Below are positions 1 through 12,107 of a stretch of DNA of 64,000 nucleotides, one piece after another. Position 1 is the stretch's first letter. Each line of letters begins with the position of its first letter. Under the pieces are notes generated by a model. The model saw only the letters and a program-made list of their open reading frames with translations. It had not been told where the DNA came from and made no database searches. The position numbers and the translations under genes were made by a program. This DNA is from Plasmopara viticola (Eukaryota; Oomycota; Peronosporomycetes; Peronosporales; Peronosporaceae): the NCBI GenBank assembly GCA_001695595.3, contig MBPM02000091.1:186001-250000 (forward strand). Direction: 5' to 3'.

Positions 1-1226
1 GGGTACTGAAAATCACACTCGTAGAAGCTACATGACTCGTCATTAACAATACCACTAATATTGGCACCAATTGTATTCAGTCGCTCCAACAAACGTTTAA
101 AAAAGGAGTACTCATAAGCATAAAGCTTTGGCAATGTACCCAACGACCTTATTACAAATCTCCCCATCATGAGTCTTTGTTATGTTGTACTTCGGATAAC
201 GATCGAAAAACAAACAATATTTGACCTGCAATATAAGTCTTCATATTTGCGTGACATCCTTTTTTTTCTTGTCAACTAAAAGACTAAGCTGTTTAAAGTA
301 GACCCAAGAAACCTCTCATATCAAAATCTTTCAAGCGACATTTCCAAACGAGCAGCGCCCCACTTCATAAGATTATCAGGTTGTTGCTGTCGATGTGACC
401 CAAATTATAAATGGTACGATCTGTGAAAGCAGTATCTGGCTCAGCTTATAGGACATTGATACATTTGACTGTAGAATATTGTGCTCAAGTCTCGAATACC
501 ATTTGACGTCAAAGTAGCGTAATCAGGTCTTGAGTGCTTAAGTATCCCGAATCTTGTAGCCACCCATGCGGTCAGCCAGAATATGGTGTAACCCGCTTCT
601 TGACACAATAGTATGGTTTTATTCAGCATCCCGCTGCATCAACATCCTTTCTCACACAACATCAATGTGATACTGAGAGAGGTTAGTCGTTGCTCATTGA
701 CTTTTATAAAAAAAGAGTCAGTTTAACTAAAACGATGACTAAATAAGGAACAGAGACGCTACCGAACGGAAATGTTACTTAGCGATGATCACGACAAATA
801 CTATGAATCTTGTTTAGCACCCAAGGGGGACTCTATCATCTAGCCGGCCTCTGTTCTTAGCGCTGATTCGCAAACAAAACATGTTCCTGTGCCATGAGTA
901 GCAGGCCCTTTCACGTATTTTTCTTTTTACCTTATTCATGTTTCTCCGAAAAAATATACTGTTTCATCTAGCGGATGCAGTTGCAATCTTTGCCCTGCCT
1001 ATAATACCCAGTCGACTTTTCGCAGTATGATTACATTATTTGTAAGGACTCTAGCGGTCTAATAGGAAAAGGTTTTTCAAGCTTCATCCTCACTTATTTC
1101 AGAAGCTTTCGTGTTTTAAGGGCTATCCGACTTTCAGGGCGTCGAAGCCTGTTTTTGTAGATGGGTGAAAAACTAGTAGATGTGTACATCGCATTATTGA
1201 GTACAAACTTGATCATTAAATACTTG
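1..1226. repeat. Left arm of a 1,226-bp ungapped inverted repeat
   Basis: This stretch is the reverse complement of 2031-3256. Paired positions always sum to 3257, so no insertion or deletion separates the arms; spot checks show only scattered substitutions. Both arms encode the same 62-residue reading frame (441-629 minus and 2628-2816 plus), identical residue for residue. The arm begins at the window edge and may continue outside. It is a partial, inverted copy of the transposon-like unit at 1227-3780 and lacks that unit's first 800 bp. Confidence 0.95.
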
Positions 1227-3780
1227 GAGCACTTCGTAATGGCGAGCAAGTCATGAGCTTTCACCAAAACTGATTGACACTTTACAAAGCCACATACTTC
1301 TAATAGCCGATGTATTGCTTTGCATTCAAAAATCAAATTTTCGTTTGCTAACAAGGTATGATCAGTCATCCGGTTACCATCTGAACTTTTATGCTGTTGG
1401 CTTCCATCTTTCGCAATTTTACAATCCGGATCGATCTGTTCTAATAACGAGCTTGAGGTGTCTATATGTGACCCACACGGCTTCTGATGAGCGGCACTTT
1501 GATAGATCAGGCTGGATCGACGATTGTTACCTATTAAGCAAAGGTGGTGTTGAGTGTTAGTAGCGCGCCATTAGAAACTGAGAGTACGACTCGCTATTTC
1601 GTTGCCGAACACTTCTCCCGTGTTGGCTTGCCGAATTTGCCTCTTTGTTGTGTGATTCTCCCAGTGCTTAGGATATATTTGCGACTTAAAGCCTCGAAAC
1701 TGGTAAAACCTTTTAAGATTAGTCGCACACAATGTTTTGTGCGTCGACATCGTCTTTAAAGGACGATCGTTTACGCCAATAAATGCCTTCTCTCAAATAA
1801 GGTCCGATGATACAATGTATCGTTTCGCCTGAGAAGGTTAAGCTAATTCTTTGAAGCTTTTCTATACTCAGCAATACTTTATACCGCTCTGTTAAAAGGC
1901 TCAAACACCCTCTTTCACGTTTATCCGATCTTTGTTGTTGTCTTATGTGGATGCAGTTGCGATCCTTGACCTGTTGATTATGCCGGTCGACTTGAGCAAA
2001 TCAGATAAATGTTTTCGTGGGGATGGTTGACAAGTATTTAAGGATTCAGTTTGTACTCAATAATGCGATGTACACATCTACTAGTTTTTCACCCATCTAC
2101 AAAAACAGGCTTCGACGCCCTGAAAGTCGGATAGCCCTTAAAACACGAAAGCTTCTGAAATAAGTGAGGATGAAGCTTGAAAAACCTTTTCCTATTAGAC
2201 CGCTAGAGTCCTTACAAATAATGTAATCATACTGCGAAAAGTCGACTGGGTATTATAGGCAGGGCAAAGATTGCAACTGCATCCGCTAGATGAAACAGTA
2301 TATTTTTTCGGAGAAACATGAATAAGGTAAAAAGAAAAATACGTGAAAGGGCCTGCTACTCATGGCACAGGAACATGTTTTGTTTGCGAATCAGCGCTAA
2401 GAACAGAGGCCGGCTGGATGATAGAGTCCCCCTTGGGTGCTAAACAAGATTCATAGTATTTGTCGTGATCATCGCTAAGTAACATTTCCGTTCGGTAGCG
2501 TCTCTGTTCCTTATTTAGTCATCGTTTTAGTTAAACTGACTCTTTTTTTATAAAAGTCAATGAGCAACGACTAACCTCTCTCAGTATCACATTGATGTTG
2601 TGTGAGAAAGGATGTTGATGCAGCGGGATGCTGAATAAAACCATACTATTGTGTCAAGAAGCGGGTTACACCATATTCTGGCTGACCGCATGGGTGGCTA
2701 CAAGATTCGGGATACTTAAGCACTCAAGACCTGATTACGCTACTTTGACGTCAAATGGTATTCGAGACTTGAGCACAATATTCTACAGTCAAATGTATCA
2801 ATGTCCTATAAGCTGAGCCAGATACTGCTTTCACAGATCGTACCATTTATAATTTGGGTCACATCGACAGCAACAACCTGATAATCTTATGAAGTGGGGC
2901 GCTGCTCGTTTGGAAATGTCGCTTGAAAGATTTTGATATGAGAGGTTTCTTGGGTCTACTTTAAACAGCTTAGTCTTTTAGTTGACAAGAAAAAAAAGGA
3001 TGTCACGCAAATATGAAGACTTATATTGCAGGTCAAATATTGTTTGTTTTTCGATCGTTATCCGAAGTACAACATAACAAAGACTCATGATGGGGAGATT
3101 TGTAATAAGGTCGTTGGGTACATTGCCAAAGCTTTATGCTTATGAGTACTCCTTTTTTAAACGTTTGGTGGAGCGACTGAATACAATTGGTGCCAATATT
3201 AGTGGTATTGTTAATGACGAGTCATGTAGCTTCTACGAGTGTGATTTTCAGTACCCGCCACACCTCATAGTATGCAATTTTGATATGACGTGTGTTTTGA
3301 GATCATGCAATCATGAGGGTGATATTCGTCAGCACTCGACTGAAGGCAATAGGGTGTGCAAACAAAGCCAGCTAAAATAACAACTGAGATCCGCTTTGGC
3401 AAAACCTAGAATATATTCGATCAGATGCTTAAAGAATTTATCGTATATGGTGCGAAGACTGCAGAAGTATACGTTTTTTTCAACGCCAATTCTTATCAAG
3501 CTGACAAATCCAGGACTACAATTGCTGAGATGACGAAACTGGTAGACAAAAGTGCTATCAGCCGGTCTGGCATGTACATGGAGAGACAAAGTTAAAGTCA
3601 AGCGTCAAAGCCAGTAAAAGCAAAAACGAGCGCTTTATATTTCATGAAATTGGATTGTATTGCCACCTTATTTCGCATAACGCACCAAGCCGTAGTAGAA
3701 ATGAACTGCTTTGAGTAAGGCTCCGTTTATTGTAACAGCACACCGCATAACAGTTCCGGAGAAAAGGTGCCGCAGAACGA
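1227..3780 (+). mobile_element. Full-length copy of a decayed, unclassified transposon-like unit
   Basis: This unit can be aligned from end to end with a diverged copy in opposite orientation at about 3860-6400: 1229-2030 matches 5590-6397, and 2031-3780 matches the rest. Short reading frames are conserved between copies but interrupted by stops and frameshifts. Examples are the 62-residue frame at 2628-2816, and a frame from about 3426 that matches the 137-residue minus frame at 3795-4208 (shared pieces such as ANSYQA and RSGMYM). That two diverged copies still share reading frames suggests an old protein-coding element. No reverse transcriptase, integrase or DDE signature is recognisable, so the class is left open. 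Its right end abuts an LTR-like TGTGACGGGG motif at 3783. Confidence 0.6.
2031..3256. repeat. Right arm of the 1,226-bp inverted repeat
   Basis: This is the reverse complement of 1-1226, separated from it by an 804-bp spacer (1227-2030). The arm lies inside the full-length unit 1227-3780, so the palindrome arose when a partial copy was placed head to head against a complete one. Inner mismatches cluster near 2041-2050; most of the arm is identical. Confidence 0.95.
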
Positions 3781-3782
3781 TA

Positions 3783-3792
3783 TGTGACGGGG
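3783..3792 (+). other. LTR-like 5' end motif TGTGACGGGG
   Basis: The motif TGTGACGGGG followed by a CTAGTC-type stretch also occurs at 12691 (same strand) and, as the core motif only, at 40489-40498 on the minus strand. From general knowledge, oomycete Gypsy-type LTRs often begin with TG followed by a G-rich block, so these may be solo-LTR remnants. No matching LTR end or partner was found. Confidence 0.3.
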
Positions 3793-3859
3793 AACTAGTC
3801 TTTTCTTTTGAAAAAAATCAATAAAAAAAGCACATGTGTTATCGCTTCGTCGTTCGGTG

Positions 3860-6400
3860 GACATATACAATCTTTTGCCTCGGAAATGTAAATCTGTGAT
3901 ATGCTGTGTGAAAGAAAAGTTACTGAACGCAATTCTATTTTTACTAGGTGCGTCATCCGGAGTAAGACGGCAAGACTGTTCGATCTCATGAAACCGAAAG
4001 CGCTCATTTTTGCTCTTATTGGCTTTGCCGCTTGACGCTTCCTTTGCCTCTTCATGTACATGCCAGATCGACCAAAAGCACTTTTACCTACCAATTTAAT
4101 CATCCTAGCAACCACGGTCCTGGATATTTCAGCTTGATAGGAATTGGCGGCGATAAAACCGTATGCTTTGGTGTTCTTCACACCATATGCGATGTATCCT
4201 TTGAGCATCTAATCAAATACAAGAAAGTCTCTGCCAAAGTAGCTCTCAGTTAGCTTTTGAGCTGGCTTTTCTTGCACACCCTGTTTTCTTCAAACGTGTG
4301 CTGACGAAAGTCACTCTCAAGGTTGCAGTCGATAAGCTAACCTTAAAAGCATAGATTTTGTCACAATACCATATTATGGGGATGGCCTGTATGAAAAATA
4401 CACTCGAGGAAGTTAGATACTTTGTCGTTGACAATCTTACTAATGATGGTATCAATCGTAGTCATTCGCCCCCCAAACATTTCGTTGCAAGGTACCCACA
4501 GGCATAAAGCATTGCCATCGCATCCGACGATCTTCTAGACATCTTTCCGCCATAAGTCTTCGTTTCGTTGCAATTGGGATAGCGATTAGAAATATGTAAA
4601 ATACCGACAGCGTACGTCTTCACATATGCGTGATATCATAATTTTTCTTGTCAACCGAGTAGGCTGGGCTATTTAAACTAAACAGATAAAACTTCTCATA
4701 TCAAAATCTACCAAGCGACGTTTCCAAACGAGCAGCGCCACACTTTATATAAAAAATCAGGTTGTTGCTGTCGATGTGACCCAAATTATAAATGGTACGA
4801 TCTGTGAAAGCGGTATCTGGATCAGCTTTTAGGACATAGATACATTTGACTGTACAATATTGTGCTCAAATCTCGAGTACCATTTGACGTTAAAGTAGCG
4901 TATCCAGGTCTTGAGTGCGTTAGCATCCCGATTCTTGTAGCCACCCATGCGGTCAGCCAGAATATGGTGTTACCCGCTTGACACAATAGTAAGGTTTTAT
5001 TCAGCATCCCGCTGCATCAACATCCTTTCTCACACAACATCAATGTGATACTGAGAGAGGTTAGCCGTTACTCATTAGCTTTCATATTCAAAGTCAGTTT
5101 CACTTAAACAATGACTAAATAAGGAATAGAGACGCTACCGAACGGAAATATTACTTAGCGATGATCACGACAACTATTCTGAGATTTTTTAGCACCCAAG
5201 GGGAATCAATCAATTGGCCGGCCTCTGTGCTTAGCGCTGATTCGCAAACAAAACATGTTCCTGTGTCATAGGTAGCAGGCCCTTTCACGTATTTTTCTTT
5301 TTACCTCTTTAATGTTTATCCGAAAATATGTACTGTTACATCTAGCGGAAGCAGTTGCAATCTTTGTCCTGCTCATAGTGCCCAGTCAACTTTTCGCAGT
5401 ACGATTACTTTATTTGTAAGGACTCTAGCGGCCCAGAAGGAAAAGGGCTGAAAAGCTTCATCCTCACTTATTTCAGAAGCTTTTGTGTTTTGAGGGCTAC
5501 CCGACGTTCAAGGCGTCGAAGCCTGTTTATGTAGATGGGTGGAGAAATAGTAGATGTGTACATCGCATTATTGAGTACAAACTTAATCATTAAACACTTG
5601 TCAACCATCCTTACGAAAACATTTATCTGATTTGCTCATGTCGACCGGCATAATCAACAGGTCAAGGAGCGCAACTGCATCCACATAAGACAACAACAAA
5701 AATCGGATAAACGTGAAAGAGGGTGTTTGAGCCTTCTAATTGAGCGGTATAAAGTATTGCTGACTATAGAAAAACTGAAAAATAATTAGCTTAACCTTCT
5801 GAGGCGAAACGATACATTGTATCATCGGACCTTATTTAAGAGAAGGCATTGGTTGGCGCATACGATCGTCCTTTCAAGACGATGTCGACGCACAAAACAT
5901 TGTGTGCGACTAATTGTAAAAGGTTTTACCAGTTTCGAGGCTTTAAGTCGCAAAAATATCCTAAGCACTGGGAGAATCACACAACAAAGAGGCAAATTAG
6001 GCAAGCCAACACGAGAGAGGTGTTCGGCAACGAAATAGCGAGTCGTACTCTCAGTTTCTATTGGCGCGCTACTTACACTCAACACCACCTTCGCTTAATA
6101 AGCAACAATTGACGATTCAGCCTGATCTATTAAAGTGCCGCTCATCAGAAGCCGTGTGGGTCACATATAGACATCTCAAGCTCGTTAGAACAGATCGATC
6201 CGGATTGTAAAATTGCTAAAGATGGAAGCCAACAGCATAACAGTTCAGATGGTAATCGGATGACTGATCATACCTTGTTAGCAAACGAAAAGTTGTATTT
6301 TGAATGCAAAGCAATAAATCGGCTATTAGAAGTATGTGGCTTTGTAAAGTATCAATCAGTATTGGTAAAAGCTCATGACTTGCTCGCCATTACGAAGGGC
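3860..6400 (-). mobile_element. Diverged minus-strand copy of the transposon-like unit
   Basis: Read on the minus strand from 6400 down, this copy follows the order of the unit at 1227-3780. It has frames matching that unit at 5822-6088 (pairs with 1544-1759), 4822-5007 (a 61-residue variant of the 62-residue frame) and 3795-4208 (137 residues, the longest open frame in the family). It carries many substitutions and small indels relative to the other copies, so it is older than the 1-3256 palindrome. The 137-residue product ends in a hydrophobic run followed by FKRKD; I do not recognise its family. Confidence 0.6.
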
Positions 6401-9400
6401 TCCACATATATCCACTTTTAAAGATCACACAAGCCAGGCAGTCCACTAAGTAGAGCGAACTTCCCGTTCGGCTGATACAGAAATGTATATTCATCCATTT
6501 TAAAACCGTGAGAGAGTCCGGGTGGTCAATCTACTCACGTGGGCGCAAAATTTAGTGTAAACACTCCCGAAAGAATGGTAGCTTCTGATTAACGGTAGTA
6601 ACCCTGCCGAGTATTTTACCGATCAGCACAATGAACTATATCGAGATGTCTCGCCTGTCGCATCAGATTTTTTTTTGTTAATCTTTGGTTTGCGCTCCTT
6701 TCAGAGAAGGTTGAGGACTTGGAATGACTAGAGATCATAGGACTAGAAAAAATATGGGAGTAAGAACCGACTAAGAAAATTAATAGAAACTAACGTTTCT
6801 TATACTACGCAAGCAGCGTACTGTGTGTCTGCACCAGGTAGTGTTTTGGCCGAATAGACACCATTAGCTACGCCACATTGACTCATAACTTATAGTCGGA
6901 TAAATGAAGTGACTGTCTCCAGCTCAATCATTTCCACTATCACACGAGTTCACGCATCCAAGTTGCCCACGCAGCAGCCATTCTGATCGATTATGTATCT
7001 GGTGCGTCGTCTGAACACTCTGACAGGGCAGATACCTTTTGTTCTTAGTCTTGTCACGACAGCACCAGACATTCTGACCACCATAATCATGGTCAGGCTA
7101 TCAGAGGAGTGAATCAGGCTTTCTTGGCGATTTATAGGGTGAGACCCTCAGCAAGCTCAAAAGTATATCATCCGCTGTTTGACAGATCGGTGTGCAGTAT
7201 ATGATCGGGACTTGCAAGTTCTGCAAGCGTCAATTCATCACAGTGATGGCGTCGCACGAGAGTGCTATTTGCCAGATAAGCGCTCTCGCTCTTTTTATCA
7301 AAAAGGAAAGAGGAAAGCGCAACCATAGCCTTGCGGGGCGCACTTAGCGCTTTTACGATAGTATCTATCGAGGCGAGCATCTTGTGAGGTCAACTCCGGA
7401 GTTGACTGATTGTAACGCGAACGACCATGGCCGTCTTTGTTGCAACTTCGCGACTTCTAAGCTTTTTTCCATCAGCTTCTCTCGACAAGCAGGTAATTAT
7501 CCTTGCGCCCGTCATGGCGGAGGTCGTGACACTTCAGACCTACCGTAAAACCCTGGCCCATTCGATGAGTTGCGTTAAAATAGCCGTGCCTGTGATGCAT
7601 TGTTCGACACCAACGTTTCCTCGCTATCCTAGCTGGATACCAATAGGACTTGAATAAGCTAGCATGAAACACTGGACTCGTTGCAATATATTTAGATTAT
7701 GCCCAGCTTCTTCCTTTTGTTCTATTCGCTGCTTGGCTGCTGTATGTTTTGTCAATAATCTGAAATGGTTCGATGAAGCGCAGGTGCAATATAGCTTCAG
7801 CAACAGCATAAATATTTGTTCTACATCGAGCTCTCGCATTTGGTATGAGTCAGAAAAGTTCTTTCGATCATAATGTTCTCCGCGCTTCTGTCGCGGTTTT
7901 ATGCCTCACTGTGCTGAAGTTGTCAAAAGCCTAGTCTTCGACCTATTTAAATGGCTAGCCAGGCAAGCCGTTTAATTTTCATTTCTTATCTAGTAGATTA
8001 ACTGTACGGTGGTGTTAAGGGGTCGTAAGGGTAAACATACCATTTAACGTAAAGCGATTTGAAGCCGGTAAAGCTTGTAAGATCAGTATAAAGCAAATTT
8101 GACAAGTGAGACCATGCTGCTCCATTGCTTTAGTGTATCGCTCACACACCGTGCAGTGCATTTTTAGTGACAAGATTCACCGGCTTCATTAATCAGTTTG
8201 GAAATGCTTCGCTTTTGAGATGTCTAGCTCGGCATCTTTCACCGTAAAAGTTGCTTCTTAAAACGGACTCGTGAAGCGGATTTCTTAAATGAGGACGACT
8301 GAAGCCCATATCGATGAACAGATCTTATTAATCCATTATTATCAAGAGTCCTTTTAACCTCAATTTGAGCTCGCTACCCGTCTCATCAGTATATGTGGAA
8401 ACATAATCATCGAAAAGGTTTTTTTTTTCAAAGTCTCTGGTTCTTATGATAAGCAAAATATTTTCTGGAGCACTAAATATATTTTCTTCGTTTGATCCAT
8501 ATGTTGTCATATCTGCGGGGGAGTACATCCGCTTTCTCAATTCGTTCAATTCTCTCTTCCCAGTGAGACATCTAACATCATTGCTGTTGATAAAACCGGG
8601 ATAATTGTGTATCTCGCTCCAATCATCAAACTAATACTTTGTGCTTTTCATCTCTTTCAGGAAATCATTTCGTAAGCTGATGCTCGTTAGCGTCAGCCGA
8701 CAGACTGCGTAGATCTGTAGAGCATGACAGACATAGAACTTTACAACGAATGCTTGCTTTGATCTCATTTGCTTTTAGATTCTATCGGCCGAGTGTGTAT
8801 TGCTCATGAGCATTTTTGGGCGATGCTGATATCAACTCAAAAGCTGAAGGCTTCACTGCTACACCAACATCACCCACTCAAAGGTAGACTTGAATGCTAG
8901 CATTCACCAGTGTTGGCGGTGTTAAGTCAGGGTTTGCGTAAGAGTTTTGTCATTCAATTTAGAAAGGATATCAGACAGAGATCCAGACTCATCAGGTGTC
9001 TCTCTATCGGGTCCAGCGGAAGTATTAGTGGTTTTTATTTGGAAGAGTAGTGATTGCACTTGCTTAACTGCTTGTCCGTGGTCAACTAGCATGAATATAT
9101 TTGCCTGTCACACAATGTTGTGTTTTTTTTAATAAACCCCTGTCGCTATGAGCGGGGGTATAAAATTTGAAAATACCGTTTATTAAACAAATTATTAAAA
9201 CATCGATAGCCCAAAATACTTTATCAGTAGCTCGTCCACCGATAAAGGTTCCTTTTGACGGGTTTGACCACCAGATCTAGGCTTTACGGAGACACTTTTA
9301 TTTAAATGAGCAAAAAATCGCATTCCATGTGGCGCCTACCAATCAGCCCCTTTGCTTTGTCAAAGCATAAAAAGCTATGTTTATGGTAGCTATCACGTGA

Positions 9401-9640
9401 CTAGGGAGACGTGTGCCGACAATAATCATGAAAAATACCTCCTCGAGAAGATATGTCACTTTTGGAGATTTCAAAGAGCCTTTATCGTCTTTGATATCAC
9501 ACAAGCCACTTCAAATTCAACGCAATTAAGTTTGATGGCACAAAGCATCTTGAAAAGGTGGTAGCTACGATCAACGATGCACACGCAAGTTTACTTTAAG
9601 AGAGTATTGTTTAAATGCAGCTTCATCATTTGTTGAAAAG
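6401..9640. other. Gene-less AT-rich stretch
   Basis: Only short open frames occur here, in all six frames, none with recognisable motifs or coding-type continuity. The segment 7160-7660 has somewhat longer frames on both strands (7168-7380 minus, 7427-7657 plus), which may be remnants of a mobile-element protein, but I cannot assign one. I see no tRNA or convincing repeat. Confidence 0.5.
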
Positions 9641-10332
9641 GTGAGCTGTGTGGCCTGGTTGCCTCTCACGTACAGCTTCAGGCAACGAGTTTAAGCAGAT
9701 GAATTTATCAAAGATATTGGCGACAGGCGGTGGAGTTTACATGTAATGATTAATGTGTTTTAAGCGAAATGTTGTCGTCTAACTTGATCTCTTCATGAAA
9801 TATGCTATAGTTACAATCAGTTTTGCTCATTGAAAACTTGCTTTGGAAAATGTTCTTGCTGTGAGTATCTGAGCCTCTTGTCCCACAGCTGATCGTGCGA
9901 CAAATTAATGGCGATCACGTGCTTTAGCCTTGCGGTTCTTCTGAAGTGTGTTTTTTAATAGGTAACACTAACCGCTGTGGACATGACGCGTTATGATACC
10001 AAAAACACATACGATGTCTTTTTGACTACAATCGATCCGATAAAGTTACTAACACCATGAAACCTTCATCTTGAGCCCTGTGGCATGGCCTTTGAAGTCA
10101 ATTAGAAAGCCTGAAGATGCCGCGAGCTAGCAAAATTATAAGACTACGATGTTGTACGTACCGAACGAAAACAAAGGAATTGCCAAATTTACTTATTCTG
10201 CCGCCAAACAAAATTTCCACTTAACCTTTTTTCTTCCGTTACGTAACCGGTAAACGCTACCGACTGAATCCGTAATCTGTCACGGCGGTGGCTTTGGGTC
10301 CTTCGATCTTACTTACCAAAGCTGTAGCCTCC

Positions 10333-11628
10333 TCAGTCATGGGCAAGTGGGATTCGTTGAGTGCTGCTGCCACTGTTCGAAGGTGATAACATCAGAATCC
10401 AGTCCGAGCGCTTAACTTTGGGACGCAGCTCTTGAAATAATTCCGGACGGGCGTGATAAAATTCGTAAAATAATTCGTACATGATGACCAACTTCACGCA
10501 ATACGCATCATGCAAACTCTTCGAATCCTCCAGCAACCTTGGCTCCTCATTTTTCGTCAACCCCAGCCTCTTATCCACCAGCAACTTCTTCGAATCTGAG
10601 CTCAACATCTTTTGCAACTTTGTATCATCATGCCTTCCTACCAGGCTTGCGAATGTTGTAAAAATATGGTTGTTGGCTGGACTTGTATTATCCGCCCGTT
10701 GAACAATCTTAATCATTTTGGCCGTTTCTTGCGGATACTGGTGAAAAGGCAGGCTGAAGGCCTTGAGAAATGCCGTGTGAATACCTTTTACGTTATCATC
10801 TACCTCTTCACCTTTATGCACGAGAGGGCCTTGCGCGATTTCAGCCTTCCAATCTTCGGGAACGCTTTGACGATTCACCGTTGCAAGTTGCACAGATTTA
10901 TCAGCTTCTTCGCGCAAGTGCAAACTGTGCCCGACTGAATGAATGTCCTCTCGCGATAAATCTATTGCCTCGTCAGGGTATTCATTCAAGTCAATTTTGA
11001 ACGCTTTCAGACCGGTCGGCTGGCTGTGACCATCAGAAAGGGCGACGGTACTCGTGAACGGGCCTGAAAGCGCGGGTAGAAAGTCGTGATTTTTGATTGT
11101 CATCGCAGCATTTTCAATAATGACTGTCGACCTTCCGCCATTAAGTCGATTTGCCAACACGTTTGACGCACCTTCTGACACTGACACCACACAGTTGCCT
11201 GGCTTTGAAGAAGCAGGCAGTGCTTGGTGACCCACGTTTTTAGGCGTCAAATTGATGCGCTGGCGCTTGCTGTTTCTGAACTTCAACGTAGGTTCTACCT
11301 TTTTGAAGTCTTTAATTGCTTTCGAAGCTGTCTCGCTAGCATCTTTTTCAGTAATTTTCATTGGGTTTGCCGTCTCTAAAAATGACCGTTTTAAAATTTC
11401 CAACGAAGTACGCGGAGCTGGAGGTATGCGCTCTTCAGAGAGCGCTAAGTCGTCCTGTAGGTCACGACTTTCTTGAGGAAGCGAATGTTTATCAATTGTG
11501 CCATTGAGCGCTACGAAGTTAGCGTCAGTCGTTTGATGAGGATCGTTATGGTCAGATTTGGCAGCTATTCGGCTGCTTGTTACGACGAGAAGCGCAATTA
11601 GCACGTAGCATGCGCCGCGGATGGACAT
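10333..11628 (-). CDS. Secreted EER-motif (RxLR-like) effector candidate, copy 1
   Basis: A 431-residue protein encoded without introns. Residues 1-23 form a signal peptide (basic start, hydrophobic ALLVV core, likely cleavage near IAA-K). A degenerate RxLR-like RDLQ lies at 55-58 and a clear EER at 65-67, preceded by acidic residues; this order is typical of oomycete host-translocated effectors. A basic stretch, NSKRQR, lies near residue 120 and could act as a nuclear signal. The C-terminal half is rich in charged helices and Trp/Tyr residues, compatible with, but not proof of, WY-type folds. It is divergently paired with the paralog at 13169-14452, most positions being identical. The start is supported by its conservation and by the shared upstream palindrome. 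Role in host cells is inferred from the class only; the host target is unknown. Confidence 0.8.
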   Translation of the reverse strand: MSIRGACYVLIALLVVTSSRIAAKSDHNDPHQTTDANFVALNGTIDKHSLPQESRDLQDDLALSEERIPPAPRTSLEILKRSFLETANPMKITEKDASETASKAIKDFKKVEPTLKFRNSKRQRINLTPKNVGHQALPASSKPGNCVVSVSEGASNVLANRLNGGRSTVIIENAAMTIKNHDFLPALSGPFTSTVALSDGHSQPTGLKAFKIDLNEYPDEAIDLSREDIHSVGHSLHLREEADKSVQLATVNRQSVPEDWKAEIAQGPLVHKGEEVDDNVKGIHTAFLKAFSLPFHQYPQETAKMIKIVQRADNTSPANNHIFTTFASLVGRHDDTKLQKMLSSDSKKLLVDKRLGLTKNEEPRLLEDSKSLHDAYCVKLVIMYELFYEFYHARPELFQELRPKVKRSDWILMLSPSNSGSSTQRIPLAHD

Positions 11629-11641
11629 GATTCAACACCTG

Positions 11642-11716
11642 ATATACCGGTATATGATCACAGCAAGTACCGTAGCGAAGTATTGTACAAACATTATAGG
11701 CGAATAAACCGGAGTT
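11642..11716 (-). promoter_or_regulatory. Conserved upstream region of effector copy 1 with ATATACCGGTATAT palindrome
   Basis: A perfect 14-bp palindrome, ATATACCGGTATAT, occupies 11642-11655, 13 bp upstream of the start codon. The same palindrome precedes the paralog. Farther up, a block containing GCGAAGTATTGTAC and a GAATAAACCGGAGTT end is shared with 13079-13138. Conservation beyond the gene could reflect only the duplication, but the exact palindrome next to the start is a good regulatory candidate. Confidence 0.45.
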
Positions 11717-11824
11717 AAAAATTATGCCTGTAGAAATTATCGCAATGTAAACAAACTATCCATCAGCCAGCAACTTTAAATGGCAGCATTAGTTGATGAA
11801 ATATAACATATACAGTATAATCAC

Positions 11825-12107
11825 TTCGAACTAAATGCTCGCGCGCTTCGGGCAGGTGCTCTCGGGCATCTGCAGGTCTCTAACGAGTCTCACCCTCGAC
11901 GCGACGGTCTCCAGCACCAGGGCGCCACCTGGGCTCTTACCAAGTCAGAGATAAACAAAATAATGGAAGACCCTCGAGACCTCGGTGCTGGCTGTACTGC
12001 CCGCCGGGCGAGACCCGACGTATGCGGACACCACTTTATGGCGTGGACTAGCCAGACTGAGCCTAGCACGTGCATAACTTGGCAACGCGATAGCGTAATA
12101 CAATACG
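11825..12107. mobile_element. 283-bp GC-rich insertion flanked by 15-bp direct repeats
   Basis: The 15-mer ATACAGTATAATCAC occurs at 11810-11824 and again at 12108-12122, exactly flanking a visibly GC-rich block in an AT-rich spacer. This is the signature of a target-site duplication around an inserted element. The insert has no plausible coding frame of its own; a 141-residue frame at 11890-12315 merely runs across it and its flank. Length, composition and 15-bp duplication suit a SINE or a truncated non-LTR element. I could not see a clear Pol III A/B box, so the type is unproven. Confidence 0.6.

Larger units (their letters stand above)
9641..11720. repeat. Left arm of the effector-locus inverted duplication
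   Basis: Read in reverse, this arm matches 13079-15060 and again about 15412-15470. It carries the effector gene 10333-11628, its upstream sequence to about 11716 and its downstream flank. Similarity outside the gene is clear but imperfect, with small indels. This indicates that a whole gene with promoter and 3' flank was duplicated in inverted orientation. Confidence 0.85.

Noticed and set aside
3087..3380. 97-residue plus-strand ORF as an independent gene
   Set aside because: It spans the repeat arm boundary inside the transposon-like unit, and in the diverged copy the corresponding frames are interrupted; it is part of the decayed element.
1227..6400. Assignment of the repeated unit to piggyBac
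   Set aside because: A short MGGYKNRD-like stretch in one frame recalled the piggyBac MGGVD region, but the other blocks are missing or in the wrong order, so I left the class open.
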